The notes under the pieces: model-generated | What the model was told of the DNA's origin: nothing | Database searches by the model: none | What the model saw: the letters and a program-made list of their open reading frames with translations, nothing else | Assembly: GCA_045125095.1 (NCBI GenBank) | Contig: JBGVMW010000298.1 | Span: 1 to 23,599, forward strand | Length of the DNA: 23,599 nt | Source of the DNA: JBGVMW01 sp045125095 | GTDB taxonomy: Bacteria; Bacillota; Clostridia; Lachnospirales; Lachnospiraceae | Direction: 5' to 3' | Program-made: the position numbers and the translations under genes | Part shown: piece by piece, positions 7,607-16,010 of the stretch | Layout: every line of letters begins with the position of its first letter | Position numbering within the stretch: the first letter of the stretch is position 1

Positions 7607-8383
7607 ATGAAAAAATATATTGATAATTTTATGCGGTATAAGTTTTTGTTATCCCAGTTGGTTATGAAGGGGATTAAGTTAAAATACCGCCGTTCCGTAT
7701 TAGGAGTGTTCTGGTCCTTGTTAGAACCACTTTTAAATATGATTGTTCTTACCATTGTATTTGGTACCTTATTTGGAAATAATGAAAAAAGCTTTGCGGT
7801 GTATGTATTGACAGGCAGATTGCTGTATTCTTTCTTTTCGCAGGCGACAAAAGCTTCTTTGAAGTCAATACGCTCCAATGCAGCAATGATACGTAAGGTA
7901 TATGTTCCGAAGTACCTGTATCCATTGTCGGCAACCTTGCATAATTATGCTACATTTTTACCATCTTTGCTGGTATTGTTTGTAGTTGCATTAATTCGTG
8001 GTGTATATCCGACCGCATATTTGTTACAGATTATTTACCCATTAGTATTGTTGTTAGTGTTGACATATGGTATCGGTATGATTCTGGCAACGGTCGGTGT
8101 ATTTTTCAGAGATATTGAATATTTGTGGTCAGTGGCTTTGACATTGATTATGTATGCCTGTGCAATATTCTACTATCCTGAAAAAATCGAAGCCAGCGGA
8201 TTTTTTTGGATTTTGAAGTTTAATCCGGTGTATGCCATTATTAACATGTTCCGTTCCGCTGTATTTGGTGAATGGATGAATGTATGGTATGTAAGTTATG
8301 CTACTATTTTCAGTGTTGCGGCATTAATTATAGGACTTGTAGTGTTTAAGAAAAATCAGGATAAATTTATTTTGAGTTTATAA
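7607..8383 (+). CDS. ABC-2 type glycopolymer export permease (TagG-like)
   Basis: A 258-aa polytopic protein of the ABC-2 membrane family. The N-terminal amphipathic segment contains the typical YRRSVLGVFWSLLEPL block (about 28-43). About six hydrophobic helices follow, with FFRDIEYLW near 166-174 and the late NPVYAIINMFRSAVFGE block. It would form the membrane channel that moves a lipid-linked wall polymer to the outer face, with the ATPase encoded 16 bases downstream. The start is well fixed by GAGAGG (7596-7601). The size matches TagG/RfbD/Wzm relatives. Confidence 0.92.
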   Translation: MKKYIDNFMRYKFLLSQLVMKGIKLKYRRSVLGVFWSLLEPLLNMIVLTIVFGTLFGNNEKSFAVYVLTGRLLYSFFSQATKASLKSIRSNAAMIRKVYVPKYLYPLSATLHNYATFLPSLLVLFVVALIRGVYPTAYLLQIIYPLVLLLVLTYGIGMILATVGVFFRDIEYLWSVALTLIMYACAIFYYPEKIEASGFFWILKFNPVYAIINMFRSAVFGEWMNVWYVSYATIFSVAALIIGLVVFKKNQDKFILSL

Positions 8384-8399
8384 AATTGTGAGGTTTAAG

Positions 8400-9137
8400 A
8401 TGGATAAAGTTGCATTAAAAGTAGACGATGTCAGCATGAAATTTAACCTGAGCAAAGAAAAGGTAGACAATTTCAAAGATTATATCATTAAAATGATAAA
8501 GCGAGAGATTCGTTATAATGAATTCTGGGCATTGCAGAATGTTAGTTTTGAAATAAATCAGGGTGACCGTGTGGGAATTCTGGGTTTAAATGGCGCAGGA
8601 AAAAGTACGCTCTTAAAGGTGATAGCAGGTGTATTTAAACCAACTTCCGGTACCGTTACCAGAAATGGAAAAATTGCACCGTTATTAGAGTTAGGAGCAG
8701 GATTTGAGCCACAATATACGGGTGCAGAAAATATTTATCTCTATGGTGCGGTGTTAGGCTATACAAAGGAATTTATTGATCAGAAATATGATGAAATTGT
8801 GAAGTTCTCAGAGCTTCAGAAATTCATCAATGTTCCGGTTAAAAATTATTCCTCCGGTATGCGTTCCCGCTTAGGCTTCGCGATCGCAACTGCCGTGGAG
8901 CCTGAGATATTAATCTTAGACGAAGTCTTGTCGGTGGGTGATGCTAAGTTTAAGAAAAAGAGTGAAAAAAAGGTTATGAATATGTTTGATTCCGGTGTGA
9001 CGGTACTGTTTGTATCACACTCGCTTGCGCAGGTGAAGCGACTTTGTAACAAGGCAATGATTTTGGATAAGGGTAAGCTGATTGCTTATGGAGACATTGA
9101 CGAGATAGCAGCACAGTATGAGGAAATGATTAAGTAA
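8400..9137 (+). CDS. ABC transporter ATPase for glycopolymer export (TagH-like)
   Basis: A 245-aa ATPase with Walker A GLNGAGKST (62-70), signature YSSGMRSRLG (about 149-158), Walker B ILILDE (about 171-176) with the D-loop SVGDAKF, and the switch histidine in VSHSL. The long loop before the first strand (about 16-40, charged) is typical of polysaccharide exporters. It lacks the C-terminal polymer-recognition domain seen in some Wzt proteins, so it probably exports without recognising a chain end modification. ATG at 8400 is preferred to GTG at 8388 because GTGAGG (8388-8393) is its ribosome site. Confidence 0.93.
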   Translation: MDKVALKVDDVSMKFNLSKEKVDNFKDYIIKMIKREIRYNEFWALQNVSFEINQGDRVGILGLNGAGKSTLLKVIAGVFKPTSGTVTRNGKIAPLLELGAGFEPQYTGAENIYLYGAVLGYTKEFIDQKYDEIVKFSELQKFINVPVKNYSSGMRSRLGFAIATAVEPEILILDEVLSVGDAKFKKKSEKKVMNMFDSGVTVLFVSHSLAQVKRLCNKAMILDKGKLIAYGDIDEIAAQYEEMIK

Positions 9138-9155
9138 ACATATACGGATTAAAAA

Positions 9156-9177
9156 GCCGCCAAAGCGGCAGAAGGAG
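9156..9177 (+). promoter_or_regulatory. Hairpin directly before the tagD ribosome site
   Basis: GCCGC-CAAA-GCGGC (9156-9169) is followed two bases later by AAGGAG (9172-9177) and the ATG at 9185. It repeats the GCGGCAGAA wording found twice at 7481-7600. It could set translation level or mRNA stability within the operon. It lacks a T-run, so it is not a terminator. Confidence 0.55.
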
Positions 9178-9184
9178 CAAAAAA

Positions 9185-9574
9185 ATGAAAAAAGTAATCA
9201 CATATGGAACTTTTGATTTGTTGCATTACGGACATGTAAATTTGTTGCAGCGTGCCAAGGAGTTAGGTGACTATCTTATCGTGGCACTTTCTACGGATGA
9301 ATTTAACTGGAATTCAAAGCAGAAAAAATGTTATTTCACTTATGAAGAAAGAAAACGTCTGTTAGAAGCTATCCGATATGTAGATTTGGTAATTCCGGAA
9401 GAGAACTGGGAACAGAAAATCCAGGATGTAAAAGAATTTAAGGTAGACACCTTTGTCATTGGTGATGACTGGGAAGGCAAGTTTGATTTCCTTAAGGATT
9501 ATTGTGAAGTAGTATATCTGCCACGTACACCGGAGATTTCTACCACACAGATTAAGAAAGATTTGAAAAAGTAA
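9185..9574 (+). CDS. tagD: Glycerol-3-phosphate cytidylyltransferase (TagD)
   Basis: A 129-aa cytidylyltransferase. The nucleotide-binding motif HYGH (14-17) sits within GTFDLLHYGH, and the family signature RTPEIST (114-120) is present, as are the internal YVDLVIPE and GDDWEGKFD blocks. It condenses CTP with sn-glycerol-3-phosphate to give CDP-glycerol, the donor for the two glycerophosphotransferases of this operon. The length matches known TagD/TarD enzymes. This gene is the best evidence that the polymer contains glycerol phosphate. Confidence 0.96.
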   Translation: MKKVITYGTFDLLHYGHVNLLQRAKELGDYLIVALSTDEFNWNSKQKKCYFTYEERKRLLEAIRYVDLVIPEENWEQKIQDVKEFKVDTFVIGDDWEGKFDFLKDYCEVVYLPRTPEISTTQIKKDLKK

Positions 9575-9604
9575 GTAGAAGAAAGGCATCGAACGGGGAA
9601 AATT

Positions 9605-12484
9605 ATGGATATAAAAGTAAGTATAGTACTTCCTGTTTATAATGTAGAAAAGTATCTGCGCCAGTGTTTAGACAGCATTTTTGCACAGACATTAGAAGAA
9701 ATTGAGGTCGTTGCGGTTAATGACGGAAGTACCGATGGAAGTTTAACCGTGTTAAATGAATATCAGGAAAAATATTCTCAAAAAATGCGTGTATTTACAA
9801 CAGAAAATCATGGCGTCAGCCACGCCCGAAACTACGGCGTGGAGAGAGCGGTTGGCGAATATGTCATGTTTGTGGACAGTGATGATTTTATCCGGGAAGA
9901 TATGTGTGAAATTCTGTATCAGAAAGCATCTGCAGACGGTAACGATTTGGTTTGTTGTGGTCGATATAATATATACAGTGACGTCGATATGCAGGACAGT
10001 ACACAGGCATTGGAAGTTCCGCTGGAACAGAATTTTCAGTTAAAGGACAGAAAGTTTGAATTGACAAAGATTTCCCCATTCCCATGGGATAAGCTGTTTA
10101 AGCGTGAACTTTTTGAACAGCATAAGTTCGTTGAAGATCTGCGTTTTGAAGATTTGTTGTTTATTTATACGGTCAGCAGCCAGTGTAAGAGCATTGGTTA
10201 TGTGAAAGATTGTCTCTATTACTACCGAAGAAGTAATATGAGCAGTTTCTTAAATACATTTAACGAAGCAACCTTTGATTTGTTCCGTTCCTATGACCAT
10301 TTAGTAAGCTTTTACAAAGAGCGTGGTATTTTTGAGGATTATAAAGAAGAAATCGAATATATATGTATTCGACACGTATTCTTCCGCTTCTTAAATATGT
10401 TCTCCCCGGAGGATTATAAGAATTCTTACAAAGAAAAGAATGCATATATCAATAAAGCATTCTCCTGGTTAAATGAGAATTTCCCGAACTGGACAGAGAA
10501 TCATTACTACAAGTACTCTTTAGGTGGCAGAACTAATGTATATAAGAAACGGTTATCCAGCCGTGGAAAAATGAAGAATTTTGTACGCTTGGCAAAATAT
10601 TTTCCGGCATCAGTGCCGAATTATCTGATTTCCAAGAAAAATACGGATTTACAGATAAAAAATCTTAAGAAGCGATTTAAGAAACTAAAACGTAAGAATC
10701 CGGCAGCGGTGCGTTACGCAAAATGCTACAAAAAATATTCAGTAGACGAGAAGGCAGTTTTGGTAGAGTCCAAGCATGGTGAGGATTTGGCAGGTAATAT
10801 GATGCGAATACTCCTTACTTTGAATGCACCGGAATACAATGGATACCGCATCTATCTTGCAGTAAAGACTGCGTACCAGGAACGTGTGCAAAGTATGCTT
10901 GACATGTATGGTCTTGAAAATGTCAAACTAATTCTGATGAAAGATCAGGAATATGTGAAGATGCTGGCATCTGCAAAATATTTAGTGACAGATACCAGTT
11001 TCCCGACTTACTTTGTGAAGAAGGAAGAACAGGTGTACTTAAATACCTGGCATGGAACGCCGCTGAAATACATGGGAAGAATTGTACCGGGAAGAGAATA
11101 TGGACAGGGAAACGTACAGCGTAACTTTGCCATAGCTGACTACTTGTTGTATCAACAGAAGTTCTCCCAGAAGGTATTTATTGAGGACTATATGATTGAC
11201 CAGTTGTTTGATGGTCAGGTTATGTTATCCGGTTATCCGCGTAACTCAGCATTTTTTGATACTACCCGTTATGAAAACATCCGTAAAGACTGCGGTTTCC
11301 GTAAGGATCAGCAGGTAATTGTGTATATGCCTACCTGGCGTGGTACCTTAGACCAGCAGGAAAATATGCGACAGGTAAAGGAGATTGTAGATTATATTGA
11401 CGAGTTGGATAGAAAGTTAGATGACAATCAGGTATTTGTCTTAAAGCTTCATCCATTTGTAAAGGATGCCATTGATTGTAGCTGTTATAAGCACATTATT
11501 GCATTCCCAACTGAGTATGATACCTATGATTTTCTCAATGCATCTGATATGCTGGTGACAGATTACTCCAGTATTATGTTTGACTATGCTGTATCAAAGA
11601 AGCCGATTGTACTTTTTACATACGATAAAGAGGATTACCTTGCAACACGAGGAATTTATGTAGATTTTGATACATTAGATTTGCCAATGGTATCTACTGT
11701 AGATGAGTTGATTGCAGAAATGAAGAAGCCTCATGCATTTTATAAGTCCTTCTATCAGGAATTCTGTCCATATGACAGAGCGGAGACGGTAAAAGAAGTT
11801 TGTGATATGTGGTTGAAAGGACAGACACCGGAATTTGAAGTGGTAGACTACCATGCAGATACAAAACATAACATATTAGTATACACTCATTCCTTCAAGG
11901 ATGAGGCGTCTGCCACACAGTTGATACAGGATATTAACGATTATAAAGGACCGGAAAAATGCTATCTTGCAGTCAGTGCAAAAGCAGTCAAACCACAGAC
12001 AGAAATGCTTGCTGGTTTAACGAAAGAAACCGGTTATATTGCACTTGACAACATGATTACCAATACGGTATTTGAAAAGAGTGCAATCTGGTTCAGAAGA
12101 CTGCTTAAGATTAACCTGAAGAAGACATTGCGCAACATGTATACCAGAGAGTATAGAAGACGTTTTGGTCATGCGAAGTTTGAAAAAATTGTTGTGTATA
12201 ATCCAAACAATGCCAATGTGATAAACACATTGTTGCAGGCAGAAGGTGAGAAGATATTTGTATTAACCAACTTTAATACGAATTCTTACCAGACTAAGGG
12301 AAAATATGCAACGAATATGAATGCAATGACAGCAGACCTTAAGAATTTTGATAAAATATATGTAACAGAAAATGTAATTGCCCATGTAAAAAATGTCAAG
12401 AAACTGATGCACACCGGTAAAGTGGTACAGATTCAAAGTGACACATTTACGATTGGAAAATTGCTGAATGGAGGTGTAAAATAA
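9605..12484 (+). CDS. GT2 glycosyltransferase fused to CDP-glycerol glycerophosphotransferase
   Basis: A 959-aa multidomain protein. Residues 1 to about 330 are a family-2 glycosyltransferase: SIVLPVYN (6-13), VNDGSTDGS (38-46) and the metal-binding DSDD (91-94). After a basic linker (about 345-370, rich in KK/KR), residues about 375-740 form a TagF-type domain with WHGTP (482-486), GYPRNS, MPTWRGT and TDYSS (652-656). The last roughly 210 residues (from about 750) match neither domain; they show strands such as HNILVYTHSF, KIVVYNPN and EKIFVLTNF that suggest a Rossmann-like fold. The protein could add a sugar and glycerol phosphate alternately, giving a polymer with a mixed backbone, or a side-chain sugar. 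The ribosome site is weak (GGGG before ATG 9605). It abuts the next gene. Confidence 0.9.
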   Translation: MDIKVSIVLPVYNVEKYLRQCLDSIFAQTLEEIEVVAVNDGSTDGSLTVLNEYQEKYSQKMRVFTTENHGVSHARNYGVERAVGEYVMFVDSDDFIREDMCEILYQKASADGNDLVCCGRYNIYSDVDMQDSTQALEVPLEQNFQLKDRKFELTKISPFPWDKLFKRELFEQHKFVEDLRFEDLLFIYTVSSQCKSIGYVKDCLYYYRRSNMSSFLNTFNEATFDLFRSYDHLVSFYKERGIFEDYKEEIEYICIRHVFFRFLNMFSPEDYKNSYKEKNAYINKAFSWLNENFPNWTENHYYKYSLGGRTNVYKKRLSSRGKMKNFVRLAKYFPASVPNYLISKKNTDLQIKNLKKRFKKLKRKNPAAVRYAKCYKKYSVDEKAVLVESKHGEDLAGNMMRILLTLNAPEYNGYRIYLAVKTAYQERVQSMLDMYGLENVKLILMKDQEYVKMLASAKYLVTDTSFPTYFVKKEEQVYLNTWHGTPLKYMGRIVPGREYGQGNVQRNFAIADYLLYQQKFSQKVFIEDYMIDQLFDGQVMLSGYPRNSAFFDTTRYENIRKDCGFRKDQQVIVYMPTWRGTLDQQENMRQVKEIVDYIDELDRKLDDNQVFVLKLHPFVKDAIDCSCYKHIIAFPTEYDTYDFLNASDMLVTDYSSIMFDYAVSKKPIVLFTYDKEDYLATRGIYVDFDTLDLPMVSTVDELIAEMKKPHAFYKSFYQEFCPYDRAETVKEVCDMWLKGQTPEFEVVDYHADTKHNILVYTHSFKDEASATQLIQDINDYKGPEKCYLAVSAKAVKPQTEMLAGLTKETGYIALDNMITNTVFEKSAIWFRRLLKINLKKTLRNMYTREYRRRFGHAKFEKIVVYNPNNANVINTLLQAEGEKIFVLTNFNTNSYQTKGKYATNMNAMTADLKNFDKIYVTENVIAHVKNVKKLMHTGKVVQIQSDTFTIGKLLNGGVK

Positions 12485-13579
12485 ATGAAAGTGGGTGTAA
12501 TCACATTTCATAGTGCACTGAATTACGGTGCCAGCCTTCAGACTTGGGCGTTGCAGAAGGTGTTAAAAAATGAAGGGCATGAACCATGTGTTATTAATTA
12601 CCATACAGAAGTAATTGATGACTTGTATGACCCGATTAAAGAGAAAACGACGGTGAAGCGTTTTTTCAAAAAGATGAATCTGCGTTTCACCTCCAATGAC
12701 AGTCTGGTGCGTGTGAAACGATATAATAACTTTATTAAAGAGAATTTTAATCTGTTAGGGGATTATCATTCCTATGAAGAGTTACAGGCAGGTGACCACA
12801 ATTTAGATGCTTACATTACGGGTAGTGATCAGGTGTGGAACGATGCCCATATTGGAGGATATGATCCATCCTTTTATCTGGAATTTGCACCAAAAAATGC
12901 GATAAAAATGTCTTATGCGGCAAGTACGGGAAGTGATTTTATTCCGGTTATGTACACACATAAGATACACGACGCTCTTGCGGATTATAAAGGGGTATCC
13001 ATAAGAGAGTCCAGTGCATTGCCAGCGGTGAGTGAATTATATGATGGCAAGGTTGAGGTCGTAATTGACCCAACATTGTTACTTGAGAAGGAAGATTATG
13101 AAGATATTCTTGTGAAGCCATCCTTAGGCGAGAAATATATCTTAGTATATATGATGGAAAACAATAAGCAGATGGTGCGATTGGTAAATAAATTATCAAG
13201 AGCGTTAGGGCTTCCTGTTGTACAGAGAAGAAAAGATAAAATGTTTGAAAATGAGATTATGAGAACCTACACATCTACGCCGGGCGAGTTTATCGGTTTA
13301 ATTGAAGGGGCGGAATATGTGGTAACAAACTCATTCCATGGAACGGTATTTTCCATTATTTTTGGAAAGCCATTTATTTCCATGATACATTCCTCCACCG
13401 GAGCGAGAACCATTGATTTGCTGGAAAGCTTAGGATTAGACAGCCATCTGCTGTATGATGCAGAAGATTTTGATTTTTCCATGTTCTTCACCAAGAATAA
13501 AGAGGAAGCAATGGGAAAATTAAAAGCATTACGTGAGAATTCATTAGAGTTTCTTCGGAAACATCTTGTGAATAAATAA
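12485..13579 (+). CDS. Polysaccharide pyruvyl transferase family protein
   Basis: A 364-aa protein of the CsaB/WcaK-like family. The N-terminus has the family pattern GVITFHSALNYGASLQTWAL. An ITGSDQVWN block lies near residues 113-121, and the C-terminal TNSFHGTVFS contains the conserved His285. Family members add a ketal-linked pyruvate from phosphoenolpyruvate to a sugar of a surface glycan. This gives a negative charge and often a site for wall proteins to dock. The ATG follows the stop codon of the preceding gene without a gap, and its ribosome site GGAGGTG lies within that gene, so the two are translationally coupled. The acceptor sugar is unknown. Confidence 0.9.
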   Translation: MKVGVITFHSALNYGASLQTWALQKVLKNEGHEPCVINYHTEVIDDLYDPIKEKTTVKRFFKKMNLRFTSNDSLVRVKRYNNFIKENFNLLGDYHSYEELQAGDHNLDAYITGSDQVWNDAHIGGYDPSFYLEFAPKNAIKMSYAASTGSDFIPVMYTHKIHDALADYKGVSIRESSALPAVSELYDGKVEVVIDPTLLLEKEDYEDILVKPSLGEKYILVYMMENNKQMVRLVNKLSRALGLPVVQRRKDKMFENEIMRTYTSTPGEFIGLIEGAEYVVTNSFHGTVFSIIFGKPFISMIHSSTGARTIDLLESLGLDSHLLYDAEDFDFSMFFTKNKEEAMGKLKALRENSLEFLRKHLVNK

Positions 13580-13619
13580 ATACTATCATATACAAACGTA
13601 TGTAGAGAGGGGTAAGCGT

Positions 13620-15857
13620 ATGATAATTCAGAACATGAGAAAAGTACTTGTAGTGGGCGCAATGTGTTTAGCGGCTGCTACAGCAGTAGTGACAACAGAA
13701 CTTCCGGTGTCTGCTGCTGAAACAAATGCAAATGTGCATGAGGTAACCATGGCACCGGGCTGTACGGCTAAGGATATTCAGGCAGTGTTAGATCTGAATG
13801 CCAATGGTCAGTACAGTGAACTGATTATTCATTTTCCGGCAGGAGAATACAAGTTGGACAAGCCAATTTTTGTGTATTCCAACACAACCTTGAAGTCCAC
13901 TGCACAGACACACTTCCTGAAGCAGAAGCCAAATGGTGCAATTCTGGAAGGTAAATTAGTGAACGATCAGGGTGGTTATAATACTGTTTCCAACATTACC
14001 ATTGATGGTGGTATCTGGGATAGTACACCGATTTTCAACCATACAGATGGTTCGGAATCCTTCCGTTTCATCCATGCTTCTAATGTTACAGTAAAGAATG
14101 TAGAATTTAAAAATGTGCCTGCCGGAAGCCACTTTATCGTATTTGCGGGTGCGGCAGATTCTATTGTTGATAACTGTACATTCCATGGTTATGGAACGAA
14201 CACTCACAATGATAAGGGTGAGATTAAACCAAAAGAAGCAATTCAGTTCGATATTACCCATGACAATGTCATTCTTCCAACAGAGCAGGCTGTGAAGTGG
14301 GATGATTTGGGCTGTAAGAATATTACAATTAACGGTTGTACATTTTATGATTATCCAAGAGCAATCGGAAGTCATACAGGTGTAAAAGGTGTATATCATG
14401 ATGGTATCGTCATCACAAACAATACCATTACAGGAATGACAGAGACGGCATTAAAGCTGTACAATTATATAAATACTACAGTATCGGGTAATACCATTAC
14501 GGGTAGTGTAGAGGCAATTCTTGTGTATACTGAAGTAGAAGGTGCCAAGGACGATGATTTTAAAGATCCTTTAAATGGTGTTGCTGCACCGAGTCCTTCC
14601 ACTTACAATATTACGATTAGTAACAATACGATTTGTGATGTGAAAATGTTAGATAGTCTCTGGGGAGATGCCATTCGTGTGTCTGGCTCTGCGAATAAGC
14701 CAATGGCTGGCATAACAATTACTGGTAATACAATTTCTAATGTAAAGAGATATGGTATTTTCGTGACACAGGCAGCTTCGACAAATGTCAGTGGCAATAC
14801 CATATCAGGTACGCCAAAGCATGGCATCTTATTAGAGGAAAATTGTACAAACTCCACGGTAAACGATAACACAGTGACAACACCGGGCGAATCTGGTATT
14901 GCTATTTACACAGGCTCTGATAACACGGTTGTATCTGGTAATACAGTGAATACACCAAAGGATTGTGGTATTTATCTGTATCAGGTAAAGAAATGTACAA
15001 TTGGTGTGGATGCAACAAGTTATAATACTATTACAAATCCAAAGACATCCGGTGTTTATGTAACACAGAATTGTGCAAACAACAGTGTAAACTATAACAA
15101 CATTAAAACTGCTGGAAAGGATGGTATCTGGATATACAAATCCACAAAGACCACGATTGCGAACAATACTATTACAGCAAAGGGCGATGGAATTGATATC
15201 AACACAAACAGTAAAGGTACCGTTGCTAAGAACAACATAATTGAGTCAGCAGGTGACTGTGGAATCTGGTTATCCAGCAAGAGTACAGGAAGTATTATCA
15301 GTGGTAACACCATCAAAAAGTATTCTGTTACTGCAAAGAAGAAAAATGCAATCGGTGTATTCCAGTCTGGTGGAACCAGCAGCAAGAACCGCACTAAGAT
15401 TGAGAAAAACATAATTACAGGAACAAGAAAGAGCAGTGTAAAAGATGCTGTTCGTATTAGTAATTCCGATTATGTAAGTGTAACAAGTAATACCATTAAC
15501 AATGCAGATGGATATGGTGTGTATATTTACCAGAGTAAGTACAATACAGTAACTTCTAACAAGATTTCTAAGCCAAAGAAAGGTGGTATCTACGTTACCA
15601 CTTCTTCTGCAAAGGTGAATATTCAGAAGAATACGGTAAAGAGTTCTGGCGATACTGCAATTATGATATATAAGGCACCATATTCTACGGTAAATGCGAA
15701 TATAGTAACTGTCAGCAAGACAAAAAAAGGTATCTGGATTAGTAATTCTAACAAGACTACCATCAAATCAAACAAAGTTACAGGTGCAGCAAAGAAGACG
15801 GCAATTCATGTAACAAACTCAACCGGTTGTAAAAAGGCTGGTAATAAAATCAAATAA
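13620..15857 (+). CDS. Secreted right-handed beta-helix repeat protein
   Basis: A 745-aa exported protein with a signal peptide (basic start, hydrophobic about 8-28, likely cleavage after VSAA near 33). The N-terminal 300 residues are a pectate-lyase-like beta-helix and carry KEAIQFD (205-211) and RAIGSH (247-252). These have the same order and 42-residue spacing as the corresponding motifs in the protein encoded at 3959-5176. The remaining residues are a long run of roughly 22-residue coils of the type SGNTI..., GI(W/Y)(I/L)..., ending in a lysine-rich tail without an anchor motif. It probably binds or cleaves a surface glycan; as the last gene of the export operon, it may process the polymer. 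The ribosome site AGAGAGGGG fits ATG 13620. Confidence 0.88.
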   Translation: MIIQNMRKVLVVGAMCLAAATAVVTTELPVSAAETNANVHEVTMAPGCTAKDIQAVLDLNANGQYSELIIHFPAGEYKLDKPIFVYSNTTLKSTAQTHFLKQKPNGAILEGKLVNDQGGYNTVSNITIDGGIWDSTPIFNHTDGSESFRFIHASNVTVKNVEFKNVPAGSHFIVFAGAADSIVDNCTFHGYGTNTHNDKGEIKPKEAIQFDITHDNVILPTEQAVKWDDLGCKNITINGCTFYDYPRAIGSHTGVKGVYHDGIVITNNTITGMTETALKLYNYINTTVSGNTITGSVEAILVYTEVEGAKDDDFKDPLNGVAAPSPSTYNITISNNTICDVKMLDSLWGDAIRVSGSANKPMAGITITGNTISNVKRYGIFVTQAASTNVSGNTISGTPKHGILLEENCTNSTVNDNTVTTPGESGIAIYTGSDNTVVSGNTVNTPKDCGIYLYQVKKCTIGVDATSYNTITNPKTSGVYVTQNCANNSVNYNNIKTAGKDGIWIYKSTKTTIANNTITAKGDGIDINTNSKGTVAKNNIIESAGDCGIWLSSKSTGSIISGNTIKKYSVTAKKKNAIGVFQSGGTSSKNRTKIEKNIITGTRKSSVKDAVRISNSDYVSVTSNTINNADGYGVYIYQSKYNTVTSNKISKPKKGGIYVTTSSAKVNIQKNTVKSSGDTAIMIYKAPYSTVNANIVTVSKTKKGIWISNSNKTTIKSNKVTGAAKKTAIHVTNSTGCKKAGNKIK

Positions 15858-15870
15858 TGAATCAAATTGT

Positions 15871-15923
15871 AAATAAGCCATTGTGCTGGCGGATGTTTAA
15901 TGAGCTGGCGCAATGGCTTATTT
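15871..15923 (+). terminator. Intrinsic terminator of the glycopolymer operon
   Basis: A perfect 13-bp stem AAATAAGCCATTG / CAATGGCTTATTT (15871-15883, 15911-15923) starts 14 bases after the stop codon, with a 27-base loop containing smaller pairing. The T-rich end is imperfect (TTTATTCTT). Confidence 0.75.
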
Positions 15924-15938
15924 ATTCTTGGGATAGAC

Positions 15939-15995
15939 AATGAACACCAATTAGGCATCTAATTATGAATAACGCATGCGTAATTGATGTTCATT
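15939..15995. repeat. Long inverted repeat between convergent genes
   Basis: Arms AATGAACACCAATTA (15939-15953) and TAATTGATGTTCATT (15981-15995) match at 14 of 15 positions with a 27-base spacer. A weak T-rich stretch follows on the plus strand only. It may be a backup terminator between the converging genes or the remains of a small inverted-repeat element. Confidence 0.55.
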
Positions 15996-16010
15996 TTAAA
16001 CTTTGTAATA

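Noticed and set aside
7474..7878. Minus-strand 134-codon frame across the hairpin element and permease start
   Set aside because: It is antisense to a well-supported gene and has no recognisable domain.
14600..15850. Short repeated units that could suggest a CRISPR or tandem DNA repeat
   Set aside because: The repetition is at protein level (beta-helix coils of about 22 residues); the DNA units vary and stay in one open frame.
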